Notes: a model not told the origin generated them from the sequence alone. A stretch of DNA of 64,000 nt from Pantoea sp. WMus005 (GCF_013415305.1 NZ_JACBXU010000001.1:1860001-1924000), one strand, 5' to 3'; counted from the first letter of the stretch, positions 1-9,166 are shown. Numbers and translations: made by a program.

Positions 1-165
1 CATGGCAACAAAAACCAGTGCATACATCGCCACCAGCGTGCTGCAGACATCAACCAGAGCTTTGTGCTTCCAGCCCCAGATCAACGCAGCGATCACCAGC
101 AGATGCATAGCGATATGCATTAACGTCTGACCCGTGATGATTTGAATACGATTAGACCATTTCAT
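1..165 (-). CDS. ybhQ: YbhQ-like inner membrane protein, N-terminal part (cut by window edge)
   Basis: The first 55 codons are visible, from the ATG at 165; the rest lies beyond the left edge. The protein begins MKWSNRIQIITGQ and continues with a hydrophobic stretch (MHLLVIAALIWGW) and a second one (STLVAMYALVFVAM). This resembles the N-terminus of E. coli YbhQ, a small multi-pass inner membrane protein of unknown function. An AGGAG Shine-Dalgarno lies a few bases upstream. The gene is divergent from ybhP-clsB-ybhN, as in E. coli. Identification rests on the N-terminal match and synteny. Confidence 0.8.
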   Translation of the reverse strand, partial: MKWSNRIQIITGQTLMHIAMHLLVIAALIWGWKHKALVDVCSTLVAMYALVFVAM

Positions 166-344
166 TCAGTTCTCCTGGCAGACCCAACAGGTCGCCCAAG
201 TGCTACCGGCACAAGCCGGAAACGATTTCCTCAATGTAAAACAATTTTCGGATAACGCCCTAATTATTGCCCTCTTTCACCACCCGTTTGTGACAAAGAC
301 TACACTTTGATTCTATTGATGATGAAAAGGAGTGCGTCGCGAGT

Positions 345-1106
345 ATGCCACAAAACAAGCAAGGATTTTCAATAAAAGTCCTGACGATCAATACACACAA
401 GGGTTTCGCCCCTTTTAATCGCCGCTTCATCCTGCCCGAATTACGCGACGCTGTTCGCGCAACAGAGGCGGATGTGGTCTTTTTACAGGAGGTGATGGGC
501 ACGCATGCCATCCACTCCCTTAACCATGAGGAGTGGCCCGAGTCTCCTCATTATGAGTTTCTGGCCGACACCATATGGAACGATTTCGCCTATGGGCGCA
601 ATGCGGTCTATCCGGAGGGACATCACGGCAATGCGGTGCTGTCGCGCTTTCCAATCGCCGAACATGAAAACCGGGATATCTCGGTGGCGGGCAGTGAAAA
701 CCGCGGGATGCTGCATTGCCAGATCGCCCTGCCTGAGCCGCACGGCACGCTGCATGTCATCTGTGTGCATCTGGGGTTGAAAGAGGCGCATCGTCACGCG
801 CAGATGAAGAAAATCTGTGAAATGGTCAATTCGCTACCGCCCGACGCGCCGGTCGTGGTGGCGGGCGATTTCAACGACTGGCAGGGACGCGCCAACCCCA
901 TCCTGAAACAGGGCGCAGGCCTGAAAGAGGTATTCAGCATGAAGAGCGGACGCCCGGCGCGCACTTTCCCGGCGCGTTTCCCGATCCTGCGACTCGATCG
1001 CATCTACGTGCGTAACGCCACCGTGAGTCATCCCTGGGCGCTGCCGCGTAAACCCTGGTCCCATCTTTCCGACCATGCACCGCTGGCCGTGGAGATTCAC
1101 CTATGA
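345..1106 (+). CDS. ybhP: YbhP, endonuclease/exonuclease/phosphatase-family protein
   Basis: This 253-residue protein matches E. coli YbhP through its length. It has the EEP-fold hallmarks: a metal-binding Glu in LQEVMG, the Asn/Asp block AGDFNDW, and the terminal catalytic SDHAP motif. Family members are Mg-dependent phosphodiesterases or phosphatases acting on nucleic acids or lipids; the substrate of YbhP is not established. It is the first gene of a tight operon: its TGA overlaps the clsB ATG by four bases, and clsB overlaps ybhN by one. Linkage to cardiolipin synthase suggests an envelope or lipid role, which is inference. No signal peptide is seen. Confidence 0.9.
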   Translation: MPQNKQGFSIKVLTINTHKGFAPFNRRFILPELRDAVRATEADVVFLQEVMGTHAIHSLNHEEWPESPHYEFLADTIWNDFAYGRNAVYPEGHHGNAVLSRFPIAEHENRDISVAGSENRGMLHCQIALPEPHGTLHVICVHLGLKEAHRHAQMKKICEMVNSLPPDAPVVVAGDFNDWQGRANPILKQGAGLKEVFSMKSGRPARTFPARFPILRLDRIYVRNATVSHPWALPRKPWSHLSDHAPLAVEIHL

Positions 1107-2347
1107 ATTTTAGCTGGCAGGAAGGCAACCGGCTGCTGTTGCTGGAAAATGGTGAGGCGTTTTTCCCGCGCGTCTTTGGCGCTATCCAGCGGGCAGAACG
1201 CACGGTATTAATCGAAACCTTTATTCTGTTTGAAGATGACGTCGGCAACGCCCTGCACCGTGAGCTTCTGGCGGCAGCCCAGCGCGGCGTACGGGTCGAA
1301 ATCATGGTCGATGGCTATGGATCGGCCGAACTCTCTGACAAGTTTGTCAACAGCCTGACCAGCGCAGGCGTGCGCTTCATCTATTATGATCCGCGTCCGC
1401 TGGTGATGGGGATGCGCACCAACGTGTTCCGCCGTCTGCATCGAAAAACTGTGGTGGTGGATGATGTGGTCGCCTTTGTTGGCGGCATCAACTTTTCGGC
1501 TGAGCACAATACCGACTACGGCCCGGAGGCGAAACAGGATTACGCGGTGCAGGTCAAAGGCCCAGTCGTCGCAGATATTGCCCGCTATCTGCAAGAGGCG
1601 ATTGGCAGCGAACAGCATACCCGCCGCTGGTGGGGATCGCGTTCTCATCGTCCGGCGGTGAACGCTAAACCTGGTGATGCCCAGGTGCTCTATGTCTATC
1701 GCGATAACGACGAGCATCGCGACGACATTGAAGTGCATTACCTTGAGATGCTGCGCGAGGCAAAGCGGGATGTGATCATTGCCAACGCCTACTTCTTTCC
1801 TGGCTACCGGCTGCTGCGTGAGATGCGTAATGCCGCACAGCGTGGCGTCCGGGTGCGCTTGATCGTTCAGGGCGAGCCGGATATGCCAATAGTGAAAGTG
1901 GGCGCGGAGTTGCTCTACAACTATCTGGTCGATGGTGGCGTCGAAGTTTACGAATATATCCGTCGTCCGCTGCATGGCAAGATCGCCGTAAAAGACGATC
2001 ACTGGGCCACCGTCGGTTCCAGTAATCTCGATCCACTGAGCCTCTCTCTGAATCTTGAAGCCAATCTGATCATCCACGATCGGCCGTTTAACCAGACGTT
2101 GCGTGATAACCTGGAAGCGCTCCTGGCCAATGATTGCCAGCGCGTGCAGGAGGATCGCTTACCGCCACGCAACTGGTGGCAACTGAGTAAAAGCGTGGTG
2201 GTATTCCACTTCCTGCGCCATTTCCCGGCTATCGCTGGCTGGCTTCCAGCACATACACCGCTGCTGGCCCAGGTGGATGCGCCGGTACAGCCTGAAATGG
2301 AGACGCAGGATCGCGTTGAAACTGACAACCCGGGAGCAAAATCCTGA
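1103..2347 (+). CDS. clsB: Cardiolipin synthase B
   Basis: This 414-residue phospholipase-D superfamily enzyme condenses phosphatidylglycerol with another phospholipid to form cardiolipin at the inner membrane. Two HKD motifs are visible, HRKTVVVDD followed by GGINF and HGKIAVKDD followed by GSSNLD. These supply the paired His-Lys-Asp catalytic sets of the PLD fold. There are no N-terminal membrane helices, which fits ClsB rather than ClsA. The start overlaps the ybhP stop (ATGA), and the stop overlaps the ybhN start (TGATG), so the three genes are probably translationally coupled. Length and synteny match E. coli clsB (ybhO). Confidence 0.93.
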   Translation: MNFSWQEGNRLLLLENGEAFFPRVFGAIQRAERTVLIETFILFEDDVGNALHRELLAAAQRGVRVEIMVDGYGSAELSDKFVNSLTSAGVRFIYYDPRPLVMGMRTNVFRRLHRKTVVVDDVVAFVGGINFSAEHNTDYGPEAKQDYAVQVKGPVVADIARYLQEAIGSEQHTRRWWGSRSHRPAVNAKPGDAQVLYVYRDNDEHRDDIEVHYLEMLREAKRDVIIANAYFFPGYRLLREMRNAAQRGVRVRLIVQGEPDMPIVKVGAELLYNYLVDGGVEVYEYIRRPLHGKIAVKDDHWATVGSSNLDPLSLSLNLEANLIIHDRPFNQTLRDNLEALLANDCQRVQEDRLPPRNWWQLSKSVVVFHFLRHFPAIAGWLPAHTPLLAQVDAPVQPEMETQDRVETDNPGAKS

Positions 2348-3312
2348 TGGCAAAAAAACATCCACGCTGGCAACTGGCGAAAAAAATCCTCACCGTGCTG
2401 TTTTTCATCGCGGTCGTGGTTCTGCTGGTGGTTTATGCCCGTAAAGTGAACTGGGAAGATGTTTATGACGTCATCGTTAACTACGACCGCTTTGTGGTAT
2501 TGACTGCCGCCGGGCTGGTGGTGCTGAGTTACCTGGTGTATGGCTGCTATGACCTGATTGGTCGCGCCTACTGCGGCCATAAGCTGGCGAAGCGGCAGGT
2601 GATGCTGGTGTCGTTTATCTGTTACGCCTTCAACCTGACGCTGAGCACCTGGGTGGGCGGCGTGGCGATGCGCTACCGGCTCTACTCCAGGCTTGGCCTC
2701 GACAGCGGCACGATCACCCGCATCTTCTCCCTGAGCATCGCCACCAACTGGCTGGGTTATATTCTGCTGGCGGGCGTGGTGTTCAGTGCCGGTATGGTTT
2801 CGATCCCCAGCGGCTGGTTTATCGGTGAGACCACGCTGCGCCTGATTGGCGGGGTTCTGCTGGTGCTGGTCGCGGTTTATCTCTGGGCCTGCGCCTTCTC
2901 AAAGCAGCGGCGCTGGACGGTGAAAGGCCAGACGCTGCAGCTTCCCTCATTGCGCATGGCGCTGCTGCAGTTTGCGGTGTCCTGTGCCAACTGGATGGTG
3001 ATGGGAGCGATTATCTGGCTGCTGCTGGGGCGCGACGTCGGTTATCCGATGGTGCTGGGCGTGCTGCTGATCAGCAGTATCGCTGGGGTGATCATTCATA
3101 TTCCGGCGGGCATCGGCGTACTGGAAGCGGTTTTCCTGGCGCTGCTCAGCGGTCAGCACGTCTCGCATGGCACCATCATTGCGGCGCTGCTGGCCTATCG
3201 CGTGCTCTACTTTATCCTGCCGCTGCTGTTAGCGCTGGTACTCTATCTGGGGCTGGAGAGTCGGGCGAAGCATCTGCGTCACAAGAATGAGCAGAAATTG
3301 CAGAAGTCGTAA
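2347..3312 (+). CDS. ybhN: YbhN, UPF0104 multi-pass inner membrane protein
   Basis: This 321-residue, very hydrophobic protein belongs to the UPF0104 family, related to the flippase-like membrane part of lysylphosphatidylglycerol synthase. About seven or eight membrane segments are visible, beginning with a helix near residues 15-32. The central stretch with TWVGGVAMRYRLY and the later IHIPAGIGVLEA are typical of the family. Function is unknown. As the last gene of ybhP-clsB-ybhN it may act with ClsB in handling membrane lipids, which is inference from the operon. The C-terminal tail is short and basic. Confidence 0.9.
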   Translation: MAKKHPRWQLAKKILTVLFFIAVVVLLVVYARKVNWEDVYDVIVNYDRFVVLTAAGLVVLSYLVYGCYDLIGRAYCGHKLAKRQVMLVSFICYAFNLTLSTWVGGVAMRYRLYSRLGLDSGTITRIFSLSIATNWLGYILLAGVVFSAGMVSIPSGWFIGETTLRLIGGVLLVLVAVYLWACAFSKQRRWTVKGQTLQLPSLRMALLQFAVSCANWMVMGAIIWLLLGRDVGYPMVLGVLLISSIAGVIIHIPAGIGVLEAVFLALLSGQHVSHGTIIAALLAYRVLYFILPLLLALVLYLGLESRAKHLRHKNEQKLQKS

Positions 3313-3313
3313 A

Positions 3314-3350
3314 TAAAAAAAGGGGGAGGCGCAGACAGTGCGCCTCCCCC
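3314..3350 (-). terminator. Intrinsic terminator downstream of ybhL
   Basis: A GC-rich hairpin has arms at 3322-3332 and 3340-3350 and a seven-base loop. On the minus strand it is followed at once by a run of T, so it terminates ybhL. The plus-strand side, for ybhN, has only a short pyrimidine tract and would be weaker. Confidence 0.85.
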
Positions 3351-3365
3351 ACTCTTTCCTCAGCC

Positions 3366-4073
3366 TTAGCGGCGGTTGCCGAAAATCCGCAGCAGCATCA
3401 GGAACAGGTTGATGAAGTCGAGATAGAGCGTCAGTGCACCCATAATTGAGTAGCGACGCAGGTTTTCCGTGTCGCGGGCATCGATCTGCTCACCGATGTT
3501 TTTCAGCTTCTGCGTGTCATACGCGGTCAGGCCAACAAACACCACCACCCCAATGTAGGTAATCGCCCACATCAGCGCCGGGCTTTTCAGCCAGAAGTTC
3601 ACCAGCGACGCCAGTACTATACCAATCAGCGCCATAAACAGCAGGCTGCCAAAACGACTCAGATCCCGTTTAGTGGTGTAGCCGTAAAAGCTCATCGCGC
3701 CAAACATACCGGCCGTGACAAAGAAGGTGCTGGCAATAGAGGAATAGGTGTAGACCAGGAAGATACTCGCCATGGTAATGCCGGTGAGCGCCGAATAGAG
3801 CATAAACAGCCCGGTTGCTACGGTCCCGCTCAGGCGATGCACCATACCTGACAGGAAAAACACCAGCGCCAGCTGCGCGATAATCAGCCCGAAGAAGGTA
3901 ATCCGGTTGGCAAACACCAGCTCCATCACCGCAGGCGTGCGCGCAGCGTACCAGGAGACAAACGCGGTCAGTAACAGACCACAGGTCATCCAGCCATAGA
4001 CTTGTGCCATATAGGCTTGTAAACCGCGAGATGCGGGTTGAACGATGGAATCATTTCGTGGATATCGGTCCAT
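3366..4073 (-). CDS. ybhL: YbhL, Bax inhibitor-1/YccA-family membrane protein
   Basis: This 235-residue protein with about seven membrane segments is similar to E. coli YbhL (234 aa). Recognisable BI-1 family features are the start (MDRYPRNDSIVQ, then a helix beginning VYGWMTCGLLL), the GLTAYDTQKLKNI segment late in the protein, and the C-terminal LYLDFINLFLMLLRIFG helix. Members are proposed to act as pH-sensitive Ca2+ leak channels, but the bacterial role is unsettled. It is monocistronic, convergent with ybhN, and ends at a strong terminator. Confidence 0.92.
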   Translation of the reverse strand: MDRYPRNDSIVQPASRGLQAYMAQVYGWMTCGLLLTAFVSWYAARTPAVMELVFANRITFFGLIIAQLALVFFLSGMVHRLSGTVATGLFMLYSALTGITMASIFLVYTYSSIASTFFVTAGMFGAMSFYGYTTKRDLSRFGSLLFMALIGIVLASLVNFWLKSPALMWAITYIGVVVFVGLTAYDTQKLKNIGEQIDARDTENLRRYSIMGALTLYLDFINLFLMLLRIFGNRR

Positions 4074-4177
4074 GATGCACCTCTTGTTAGACGGATGAAC
4101 AGATGCGCTCCCGACAGGGAGCCATGCCAGAGACTAAGTGTGGCACAGGTCAGCTCAACTGCGCCACAACATGCCGC

Positions 4178-5272
4178 TTAACGCCGCGACAGGCACTGCT
4201 GATAACGGCTGTCAACGCGCTGTGCAAACCACGCCGTGGTGAGGTTACGGGTAATTTTCGGGCTTTCCAGCTTGATGCCCGGCAGCATTTCACGCGGTAA
4301 TTTGCGACCCGCCATTTTATCCGCCAGGGTAAAGACCTGTTTCCAGAGTTCGCTGTCGCTGAACGACGCTTTCTCCCCTTTCTCCAGATCGCGGCGAATA
4401 TCGCTGTTGCTCATGTCGATCTGCTTCGACAGCGTGCGCACCGCCAGCTCGGTGCCACCCGCCGCATCCGATCCATAAAGAATCAGATCGCCATCCAGCG
4501 CCAGCTTCATACCGGTGGCGCGCGACACTGCCGCCTGGAACGCCGCATTGCGACTGGCATACCAGCCCGCATTGTAATCGGCAAAGCGATACAGCGGCTG
4601 GCTGTAGTCAGCCGGGTAGCCCAGCAGATGCATCGTTCCGAAGTAGATCCCGCCGTGACGGGTAAATACCTCGCGGCGGATTGTGCCATCGACCGGCCAC
4701 GGATAGCCTTTGGCGTGCGATTCGGCAAACGCAATGCTGACCTGCATCGGCCCGCCGGTGTGGATCGGGTTGAGATTACCAAACAGTGTCTGGCCCATCG
4801 GCACCATGTCGATCAGGTCATCGAAAATAGCGCTGAGATCTTTTTCACTGCGCACTTTGTCCAGTCGTGCCGCGTAGCTTTCCCCTGTGGGGGATTTTAT
4901 CTGCAGCGCGGTGCGCACCAGGAAGGCCGGGACGTGCACTTTTGCCGCACGGCGATCGATCTCACCCCAGGCGATTTTTGGCAGGCCTGGCACCGCAGCC
5001 TCGGCGCTGAAGTTGCTCTCCTGATCCGCCACGGCGATCACCGCGCAGAGGTTACTGGCGCTGGGATCAATCTGCTGCGTGCGGAAGGTGGTGTAGATAT
5101 CGTCGCTCCACGCCGTTTTATTGCTGACGTGCGACGGCAGCAGCCGCTGAATCTGCGCTTTGACATCTTCAGGCTGCCGTACCGGCGCCTCTGGGGTTTT
5201 CTTGCTGCTACAGCCTGCCAGTACCAGTGCGGCGATCAGTGTCAGACGTTGCAGAATTGGGGTGGATGACAT
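4178..5272 (-). CDS. yaiW: YaiW-like surface lipoprotein (DUF1615)
   Basis: The chosen start at 5272 gives 364 residues with a lipoprotein signal: hydrophobic h-region, then LVLAGC with the lipidated Cys at about residue 21. An upstream in-frame start would add 93 residues lacking any family resemblance. The body matches E. coli YaiW: FDDLIDMVPMGQTLFG, YRFADYNAGWYASRNAAFQ, and the C-terminal PREMLPGIKLESPKITRNLT. YaiW is described as a surface-exposed outer membrane lipoprotein affecting uptake of proline-rich antimicrobial peptides via SbmA. Here it lies between ybhL and moaE, not beside sbmA, and is divergent from another lipoprotein gene. Confidence 0.85.
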   Translation of the reverse strand: MSSTPILQRLTLIAALVLAGCSSKKTPEAPVRQPEDVKAQIQRLLPSHVSNKTAWSDDIYTTFRTQQIDPSASNLCAVIAVADQESNFSAEAAVPGLPKIAWGEIDRRAAKVHVPAFLVRTALQIKSPTGESYAARLDKVRSEKDLSAIFDDLIDMVPMGQTLFGNLNPIHTGGPMQVSIAFAESHAKGYPWPVDGTIRREVFTRHGGIYFGTMHLLGYPADYSQPLYRFADYNAGWYASRNAAFQAAVSRATGMKLALDGDLILYGSDAAGGTELAVRTLSKQIDMSNSDIRRDLEKGEKASFSDSELWKQVFTLADKMAGRKLPREMLPGIKLESPKITRNLTTAWFAQRVDSRYQQCLSRR

Positions 5273-5378
5273 GCCTGTCCCTAAAATAAACCAAAACGCT
5301 ACTCTATCATCGCCAGCGTTTCGCAGGCAGGAGAGAACTGGACTAAGGTTACCTTTTTTACCGTTAAAGGAATTTACG

Positions 5379-6164
5379 ATGTTTAAACTCTGGCCTGTTG
5401 CGGCATTCAGCCTGTTATTAACCGGTTGTGGCGCCAATAATACACCTGCCCAGGTGCAGTCACCGGGCGCGCCCACCTCCTCCTCGCTTAAAGTGCTGGA
5501 GACCGGCGCCAGCGTGATGCAGTCACGTCCGCCCATCGATGCCATCAACACCTATCTTGACGGCTTCCATTTTTATAATGGTGATAAAAACGGACAGATG
5601 GAGGCACACCACTATGTCACCGTGCTGAATGACGATGTGATGCAGGCGGTGATTTACGACGGCAATACCCGCGACGCGCGGCTGATGGGCGTGGAGTACA
5701 TTATCAGCGAACGGCTGTTTAAGACCCTGCCGCCCGAAGAGAAGAAGCTGTGGCACAGCCATCAGTATGAGGTGAAATCGGGCACGCTGATTGCGCCAGG
5801 CTTACCGGAAGCCGCCGACCATGCGCTGATGAATCGCATTGTGAACACCTACGGAAAAACCTGGCACACCTGGCACACCGATCGCGACAAAACGCTGCCA
5901 ATTGGGATTCCGGCCTTGATGATGGGCTTTACACAGGATGGTCAGATGGATTCGCGACTGCTGGCGGACCGCGATCGCCGCTTTGACGTCGATAGCAAAA
6001 AGATCCGTGCCGAACGGGCGGATATCGTGGCGCATCCGGCAGCACCGGGTGCCAACGCGTGGGAAAAGGGCCAGGTTATTCAGCTTAAGCGCACCACAGG
6101 CGGCGGTGAGCACAGCCACGGTCAGACTGGATTTGGTCCGGCTGAGCAGCTCAGGCAGCCTTAA
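5379..6164 (+). CDS. OBAP-family (DUF1264) lipoprotein
   Basis: The start at 5379 has an AAAGG Shine-Dalgarno and gives 261 residues beginning with a lipoprotein signal (FSLLLTGC, Cys near residue 17). Longer in-frame starts would destroy the signal peptide. The remainder resembles the oil-body-associated protein family: IDAINTYLDGFHFYNGD, a His-containing AHHYVTVLNDDVMQAV, KLWHSHQYEVKSG, and IGIPALMMGFTQDGQ. The biochemical role of bacterial OBAP proteins is not known to me. The gene is divergent from yaiW with 106 bp between the starts, and is convergent with moaE. Confidence 0.75.
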   Translation: MFKLWPVAAFSLLLTGCGANNTPAQVQSPGAPTSSSLKVLETGASVMQSRPPIDAINTYLDGFHFYNGDKNGQMEAHHYVTVLNDDVMQAVIYDGNTRDARLMGVEYIISERLFKTLPPEEKKLWHSHQYEVKSGTLIAPGLPEAADHALMNRIVNTYGKTWHTWHTDRDKTLPIGIPALMMGFTQDGQMDSRLLADRDRRFDVDSKKIRAERADIVAHPAAPGANAWEKGQVIQLKRTTGGGEHSHGQTGFGPAEQLRQP

Positions 6165-6215
6165 GCGACGTGATGCGCGCGTTTGCAGGTAATCGCGTGT
6201 AGACGTTCAGAGGAG

Positions 6216-6248
6216 ACTCAGCGGGCAGAAACTCTCCGCCCGCTGAGT
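6216..6248. other. Perfect 11-bp inverted repeat between convergent genes
   Basis: Arms ACTCAGCGGGC (6216-6226) and GCCCGCTGAGT (6238-6248) flank an 11-base loop between the 3' ends of the OBAP gene and moaE. There is no T-tract on either side, so it is not a classical intrinsic terminator. It could be a 3'-end stabilising hairpin for one or both mRNAs. Confidence 0.5.
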
Positions 6249-6261
6249 TGAAAACGCCGTC

Positions 6262-6714
6262 TTAGTCCCAGCGCTGAGCAGCCTGGTGGTCGCTGTCGCG
6301 GGCATCCACCCAGCGATGGCCCTGCTCTGTCGCTTCGCGCTTCCAGAACGGCGCGCGGGTTTTCAGGTAATCCATGATGAATTCGGCGGCAGAAAAGGCG
6401 CTGCCGCGATGGGCGCTGGTGACGCCCACCAGCACGATTTCATCGCCGGGAAACAGCTCACCGACGCGGTGAATCACCGTGACGCGCTGCAGCGGCCAGC
6501 GTTCACGCGCCGCATCAATAATCTCCTGTAGCGCTTTCTCGGTCATGCCGGGATAGTGCTCCAGCGTCAGCGCCGCCACGTTATCACCGAGATTGTGGTT
6601 GCGGACTTTGCCGGTAAAGGTCACTACCGCACCATCTTCATCACAGGCCGCCAGCCAGCGATACGCTTCCGCCATATCAAACGGCGCGGGGCCGACGCGA
6701 ATCTGCGTGTCCAT
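6262..6714 (-). CDS. moaE: Molybdopterin synthase catalytic subunit MoaE
   Basis: This 150-residue large subunit of molybdopterin synthase takes sulfur from the thiocarboxylated C-terminus of MoaD and inserts the dithiolene into precursor Z. Visible family features are FTGKVRNHNLG, LEHYPGMTEK, RVGELFPGDEIV, and the C-terminal active-site region KTRAPFWKREATEQG with its lysines. Length equals that of E. coli MoaE. It is the last gene of moaABCDE; one base separates it from the moaD stop codon. Products act in the cytoplasm. Confidence 0.97.
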   Translation of the reverse strand: MDTQIRVGPAPFDMAEAYRWLAACDEDGAVVTFTGKVRNHNLGDNVAALTLEHYPGMTEKALQEIIDAARERWPLQRVTVIHRVGELFPGDEIVLVGVTSAHRGSAFSAAEFIMDYLKTRAPFWKREATEQGHRWVDARDSDHQAAQRWD

Positions 6715-6715
6715 C

Positions 6716-6961
6716 TCAGCCTCCGGTCACGGGCGGGAAAAAGGCGACTTCATCACCCGCACACAGCGGATGCGTCATCGGCACCAGCGTCTGATTTACC
6801 GCCGCCAGCAACTTGCCTGACTCCAGCGCCAGCGCCCAGCGATCGTCGCGTTCGGCCAGCGCACTGCGCAGCGCGGCCACATCCGGATAATCAGCACTGA
6901 CCTCAAGCGATGCGGTGCCGATCAGCTCACGCACCTGGGCAAAAAACAGCACCTTAATCAT
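6716..6961 (-). CDS. moaD: Molybdopterin synthase sulfur carrier subunit MoaD
   Basis: This 81-residue ubiquitin-like sulfur carrier ends in the invariant Gly-Gly (FFPPVTGG) that is adenylated by MoeB and thiocarboxylated. The ATG at 6961 is preferred because the protein then starts [13 protein letters not shown] as in E. coli MoaD and the ATG overlaps the moaC stop by eight bases, a coupling arrangement. An in-frame TTG six bases earlier is possible but unlikely. Its partner moaE follows immediately. Confidence 0.96.
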   Translation of the reverse strand: MIKVLFFAQVRELIGTASLEVSADYPDVAALRSALAERDDRWALALESGKLLAAVNQTLVPMTHPLCAGDEVAFFPPVTGG

Positions 6962-7439
6962 GCGCAACCGCCTGGAAATCGCCGCTTTTACCGCCGCTCT
7001 TGCTGATTAAACGCAGCTGATCGATGACAATATCTTTCTGTACCGCTTTGCACATATCGTAGATGGTGAGGGCGGCAACCGAGGCGGCCGTCAGCGCTTC
7101 CATCTCAACACCGGTTTTCCCGGTCAGACGGCAGAGCGTGGTAATACGAACCCGGTTATGGTCCGGTTCCGCTTCCAGGTTCACTTCCACTTTACTCAGC
7201 ATCAACGGATGACAGAGCGGAATCAGCTCCCAGGTACGTTTTGCCGCCTGGATCCCGGCGATGCGCGCAGTGGCAAAGACATCGCCTTTGTGATGGCTGC
7301 CTTCCATAATCATCTGCAGCGTTTCTGGCTGCATCAGCACCAGCACTTCTGCCCGCGCTTCGCGCACGGTTTCAGCCTTGGCGGAGACATCCACCATGTG
7401 CGCTTCGCCCGCGGCGTTAATGTGTGTGAGTTGAGACAT
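6954..7439 (-). CDS. moaC: Cyclic pyranopterin monophosphate synthase MoaC
   Basis: This 161-residue enzyme, together with MoaA, converts GTP to cyclic pyranopterin monophosphate, the first step of molybdenum cofactor synthesis. Family motifs are [16 protein letters not shown] at the N-terminus, [15 protein letters not shown] with the conserved His/Cys, [22 protein letters not shown], and the terminal SGGKSGDF. Length equals that of E. coli MoaC. It lies two bases after moaB and overlaps moaD by eight bases within moaABCDE. Confidence 0.97.
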   Translation of the reverse strand: MSQLTHINAAGEAHMVDVSAKAETVREARAEVLVLMQPETLQMIMEGSHHKGDVFATARIAGIQAAKRTWELIPLCHPLMLSKVEVNLEAEPDHNRVRITTLCRLTGKTGVEMEALTAASVAALTIYDMCKAVQKDIVIDQLRLISKSGGKSGDFQAVAHD

Positions 7440-7441
7440 AC

Positions 7442-7957
7442 TTATCGTTTCTTCAAATGTGAGACAAAATTACAGGGCGCGGTGCGTGCATCAAGCTGGT
7501 CAGCGATAATACGTTCCCAGGCGGTACGGCAGGCGCTTGTCGACCCCGGCACGGCCAGGATCAGCGTGCCATTGGCCAGACCGGCAACGGCACGCGACTG
7601 TAATGTTGAACCGCCAATCTCTTCATAGGAGACCATCCGGAACAGCTCGCCAAAGCCGTCAATCTCGCGATCGAACAGCGGCAGCAGGGCTTCCGGCGTG
7701 CTGTTTTTCAGGTTAAAGCCGGTGCCGCCATTAATGATGACCACCTGTACATCTTCACTGGCGATCCAGCGCGACACGGTGGCACGGATACGGTAGAGAT
7801 TATCCGGCACGATAGCGTGATCAACCACTTCATGGCCCGCTTCCGCTGCCGCCTCGCGCAAATAGTCGCCGGAGGTATCGTTGCTGGCATCACGACGATC
7901 TGACACCGTCATCACCGCCATCTGCAATGCCTGAAATTCGCTGGCTGGTTTACCCAT
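7442..7957 (-). CDS. moaB: Molybdopterin biosynthesis protein MoaB
   Basis: This 171-residue protein of the MogA/MoaB fold is related to the molybdopterin adenylyltransferases. Visible motifs are [39 protein letters not shown], and the C-terminal [19 protein letters not shown]. coli MoaB is dispensable for cofactor synthesis, so its exact role is unclear; MogA normally performs the adenylylation. It sits second in the operon, 14 nt after moaA and 2 nt before moaC. Confidence 0.96.
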   Translation of the reverse strand: MGKPASEFQALQMAVMTVSDRRDASNDTSGDYLREAAAEAGHEVVDHAIVPDNLYRIRATVSRWIASEDVQVVIINGGTGFNLKNSTPEALLPLFDREIDGFGELFRMVSYEEIGGSTLQSRAVAGLANGTLILAVPGSTSACRTAWERIIADQLDARTAPCNFVSHLKKR

Positions 7958-7971
7958 ACTTCCTCCTGAAA

Positions 7972-8958
7972 TTAGCCGCCAATGTAAGAGAGATTCTGTG
8001 TGATGCCGGTGTTGCCCTGATGCAGGAAGTGTGTCTGCTTTTTCTGCCCCAGGCTGCTGGCAATGCGAGCCTGCAGTTCAGCCTGCTGCTCATCTGACGC
8101 CAGCAGATCACGCAGTGGCACACCGCCGTCACCAAACAGGCACAGGTGCAGATTACCGTGCGCTGAGACGCGCAGACGGTTGCAACTGGCACAGAAATCT
8201 TTGGCGTAAGGCATGATCAGGCCAATCTCGCCGACATAATCGGGATGGTAAAAGACCTGCGCCGGACCGTCGCTGCGTCCGCTTTCGCGGCGCTGCCAGC
8301 CCTGAGCGATCAGTTGATCGCGGATCACCATGCCGGAAACGTGCTGATCGCGGAACAGCGTGCCGCCATCGCCGGTCTCCATCAGTTCGATAAAGCGCAG
8401 CTGAATCGGACGGGTACGGATCCAGTCGAGGAAGGTGGCCAGATTACGGCTGTTGAGATCGCGCATCAGTACGCTATTGACTTTGACCTGACGAAAACCG
8501 GCGTCGAGCGCGGCATCAATGCCGCTCATCACCTGATGGAATTTATCCTGACCAGTGATAGCGTGAAACTGTCGGGCATCCAGGCTATCGACGCTGACGT
8601 TAAGTGCGGTTAAACCCGCATCGCGCCATTGCTTTACGTCACGCGCCAGCCGATAGCCGTTGGTAGTGACGGCGATCTGGCGGATCGAGGCGTTTTCACG
8701 CACCGCCGCAATGATGTCGGTGAAATCACGGCGCAGCGACGGCTCACCGCCAGTCAGCCGTACTTTTTCGGTACCGGCAGCGGCGAAGGCCCGCGTGACA
8801 CGGCGGATTTCATCCAGTGAGAGAAAGCTTTTGTTACGAATTCCCTGCGGCTTGTAGCCGTCGGGCAAACAATAGGTACAACGGAAATTGCAGACATCCG
8901 TGACCGACAGGCGCAGGTAATAGAACTTACGCGCGTATGCATCAGTAAATTGTGACAC
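7972..8958 (-). CDS. moaA: GTP 3',8-cyclase MoaA (radical SAM)
   Basis: This 328-residue radical-SAM enzyme makes 3',8-cyclo-7,8-dihydro-GTP, the committed step of molybdopterin synthesis. The N-terminal cluster motif CNFRCTYC (CxxxCxxC) binds the SAM [4Fe-4S]. The C-terminal [18 protein letters not shown] supplies the second, substrate-binding cluster. The glycine-rich C-terminal tail ([11 protein letters not shown]) needed for activity is intact. It is the first gene of moaABCDE. Its leader carries a candidate Moco riboswitch, and a ModE-type box lies further upstream, so control by cofactor and molybdate is expected. Confidence 0.97.
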   Translation of the reverse strand: MSQFTDAYARKFYYLRLSVTDVCNFRCTYCLPDGYKPQGIRNKSFLSLDEIRRVTRAFAAAGTEKVRLTGGEPSLRRDFTDIIAAVRENASIRQIAVTTNGYRLARDVKQWRDAGLTALNVSVDSLDARQFHAITGQDKFHQVMSGIDAALDAGFRQVKVNSVLMRDLNSRNLATFLDWIRTRPIQLRFIELMETGDGGTLFRDQHVSGMVIRDQLIAQGWQRRESGRSDGPAQVFYHPDYVGEIGLIMPYAKDFCASCNRLRVSAHGNLHLCLFGDGGVPLRDLLASDEQQAELQARIASSLGQKKQTHFLHQGNTGITQNLSYIGG

Positions 8959-8961
8959 CAG

Positions 8962-9095
8962 AACACCTTTCCAGATTGGGAGATGCAGTCATTTCTTCCT
9001 GCACCCTGGCAGCTCAATGGCTACGGCCTGACCCCCCTATCCGCAGACTTAGGCACTCAGGCTTGAGTGTACGCTGACCCGTTGGTCAGCGCGGT
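8962..9095 (-). ncRNA. Candidate molybdenum cofactor (Moco) riboswitch, moaA leader
   Basis: On the minus strand the moaA leader contains the block GCTGCCAGGGTGCAGGAAGA, a pairing CTGCATCTCCC, then GGAAAGG just before the start codon. These match what I recall of the Moco RNA motif, which lies upstream of moaA in enterobacteria and reduces expression when cofactor is plentiful. TGCAG and CTGCA form one helix, and the GGAAAGG doubles as the Shine-Dalgarno, so ligand binding could mask it. Boundaries are approximate. A covariance-model search would settle the assignment. Confidence 0.65.
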
Positions 9096-9142
9096 AAACA
9101 TGATGGTAGCGTGTATTTCGTCACTCTTCCATTTGCTCTTTT

Positions 9143-9166
9143 CGCTATATATTCTTATACATACCG
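9143..9166 (-). promoter_or_regulatory. ModE-binding box upstream of moaA
   Basis: The 24-bp element begins CGCTATATA and ends TACATACCG. It fits the ModE pattern CG-TTATAT-N7-TACATAA-CG and aligns with the box before modA in this window at the key TATAT and TACA half-sites. In E. coli, molybdate-bound ModE activates moa transcription from a similar position, and modE lies about 15 kb away here. Confidence 0.7.

Noticed and set aside
5273..5551. 93-codon N-terminal extension of the yaiW-like gene
   Set aside because: Removes the lipoprotein signal from the N-terminus and overlaps the divergent OBAP gene start.
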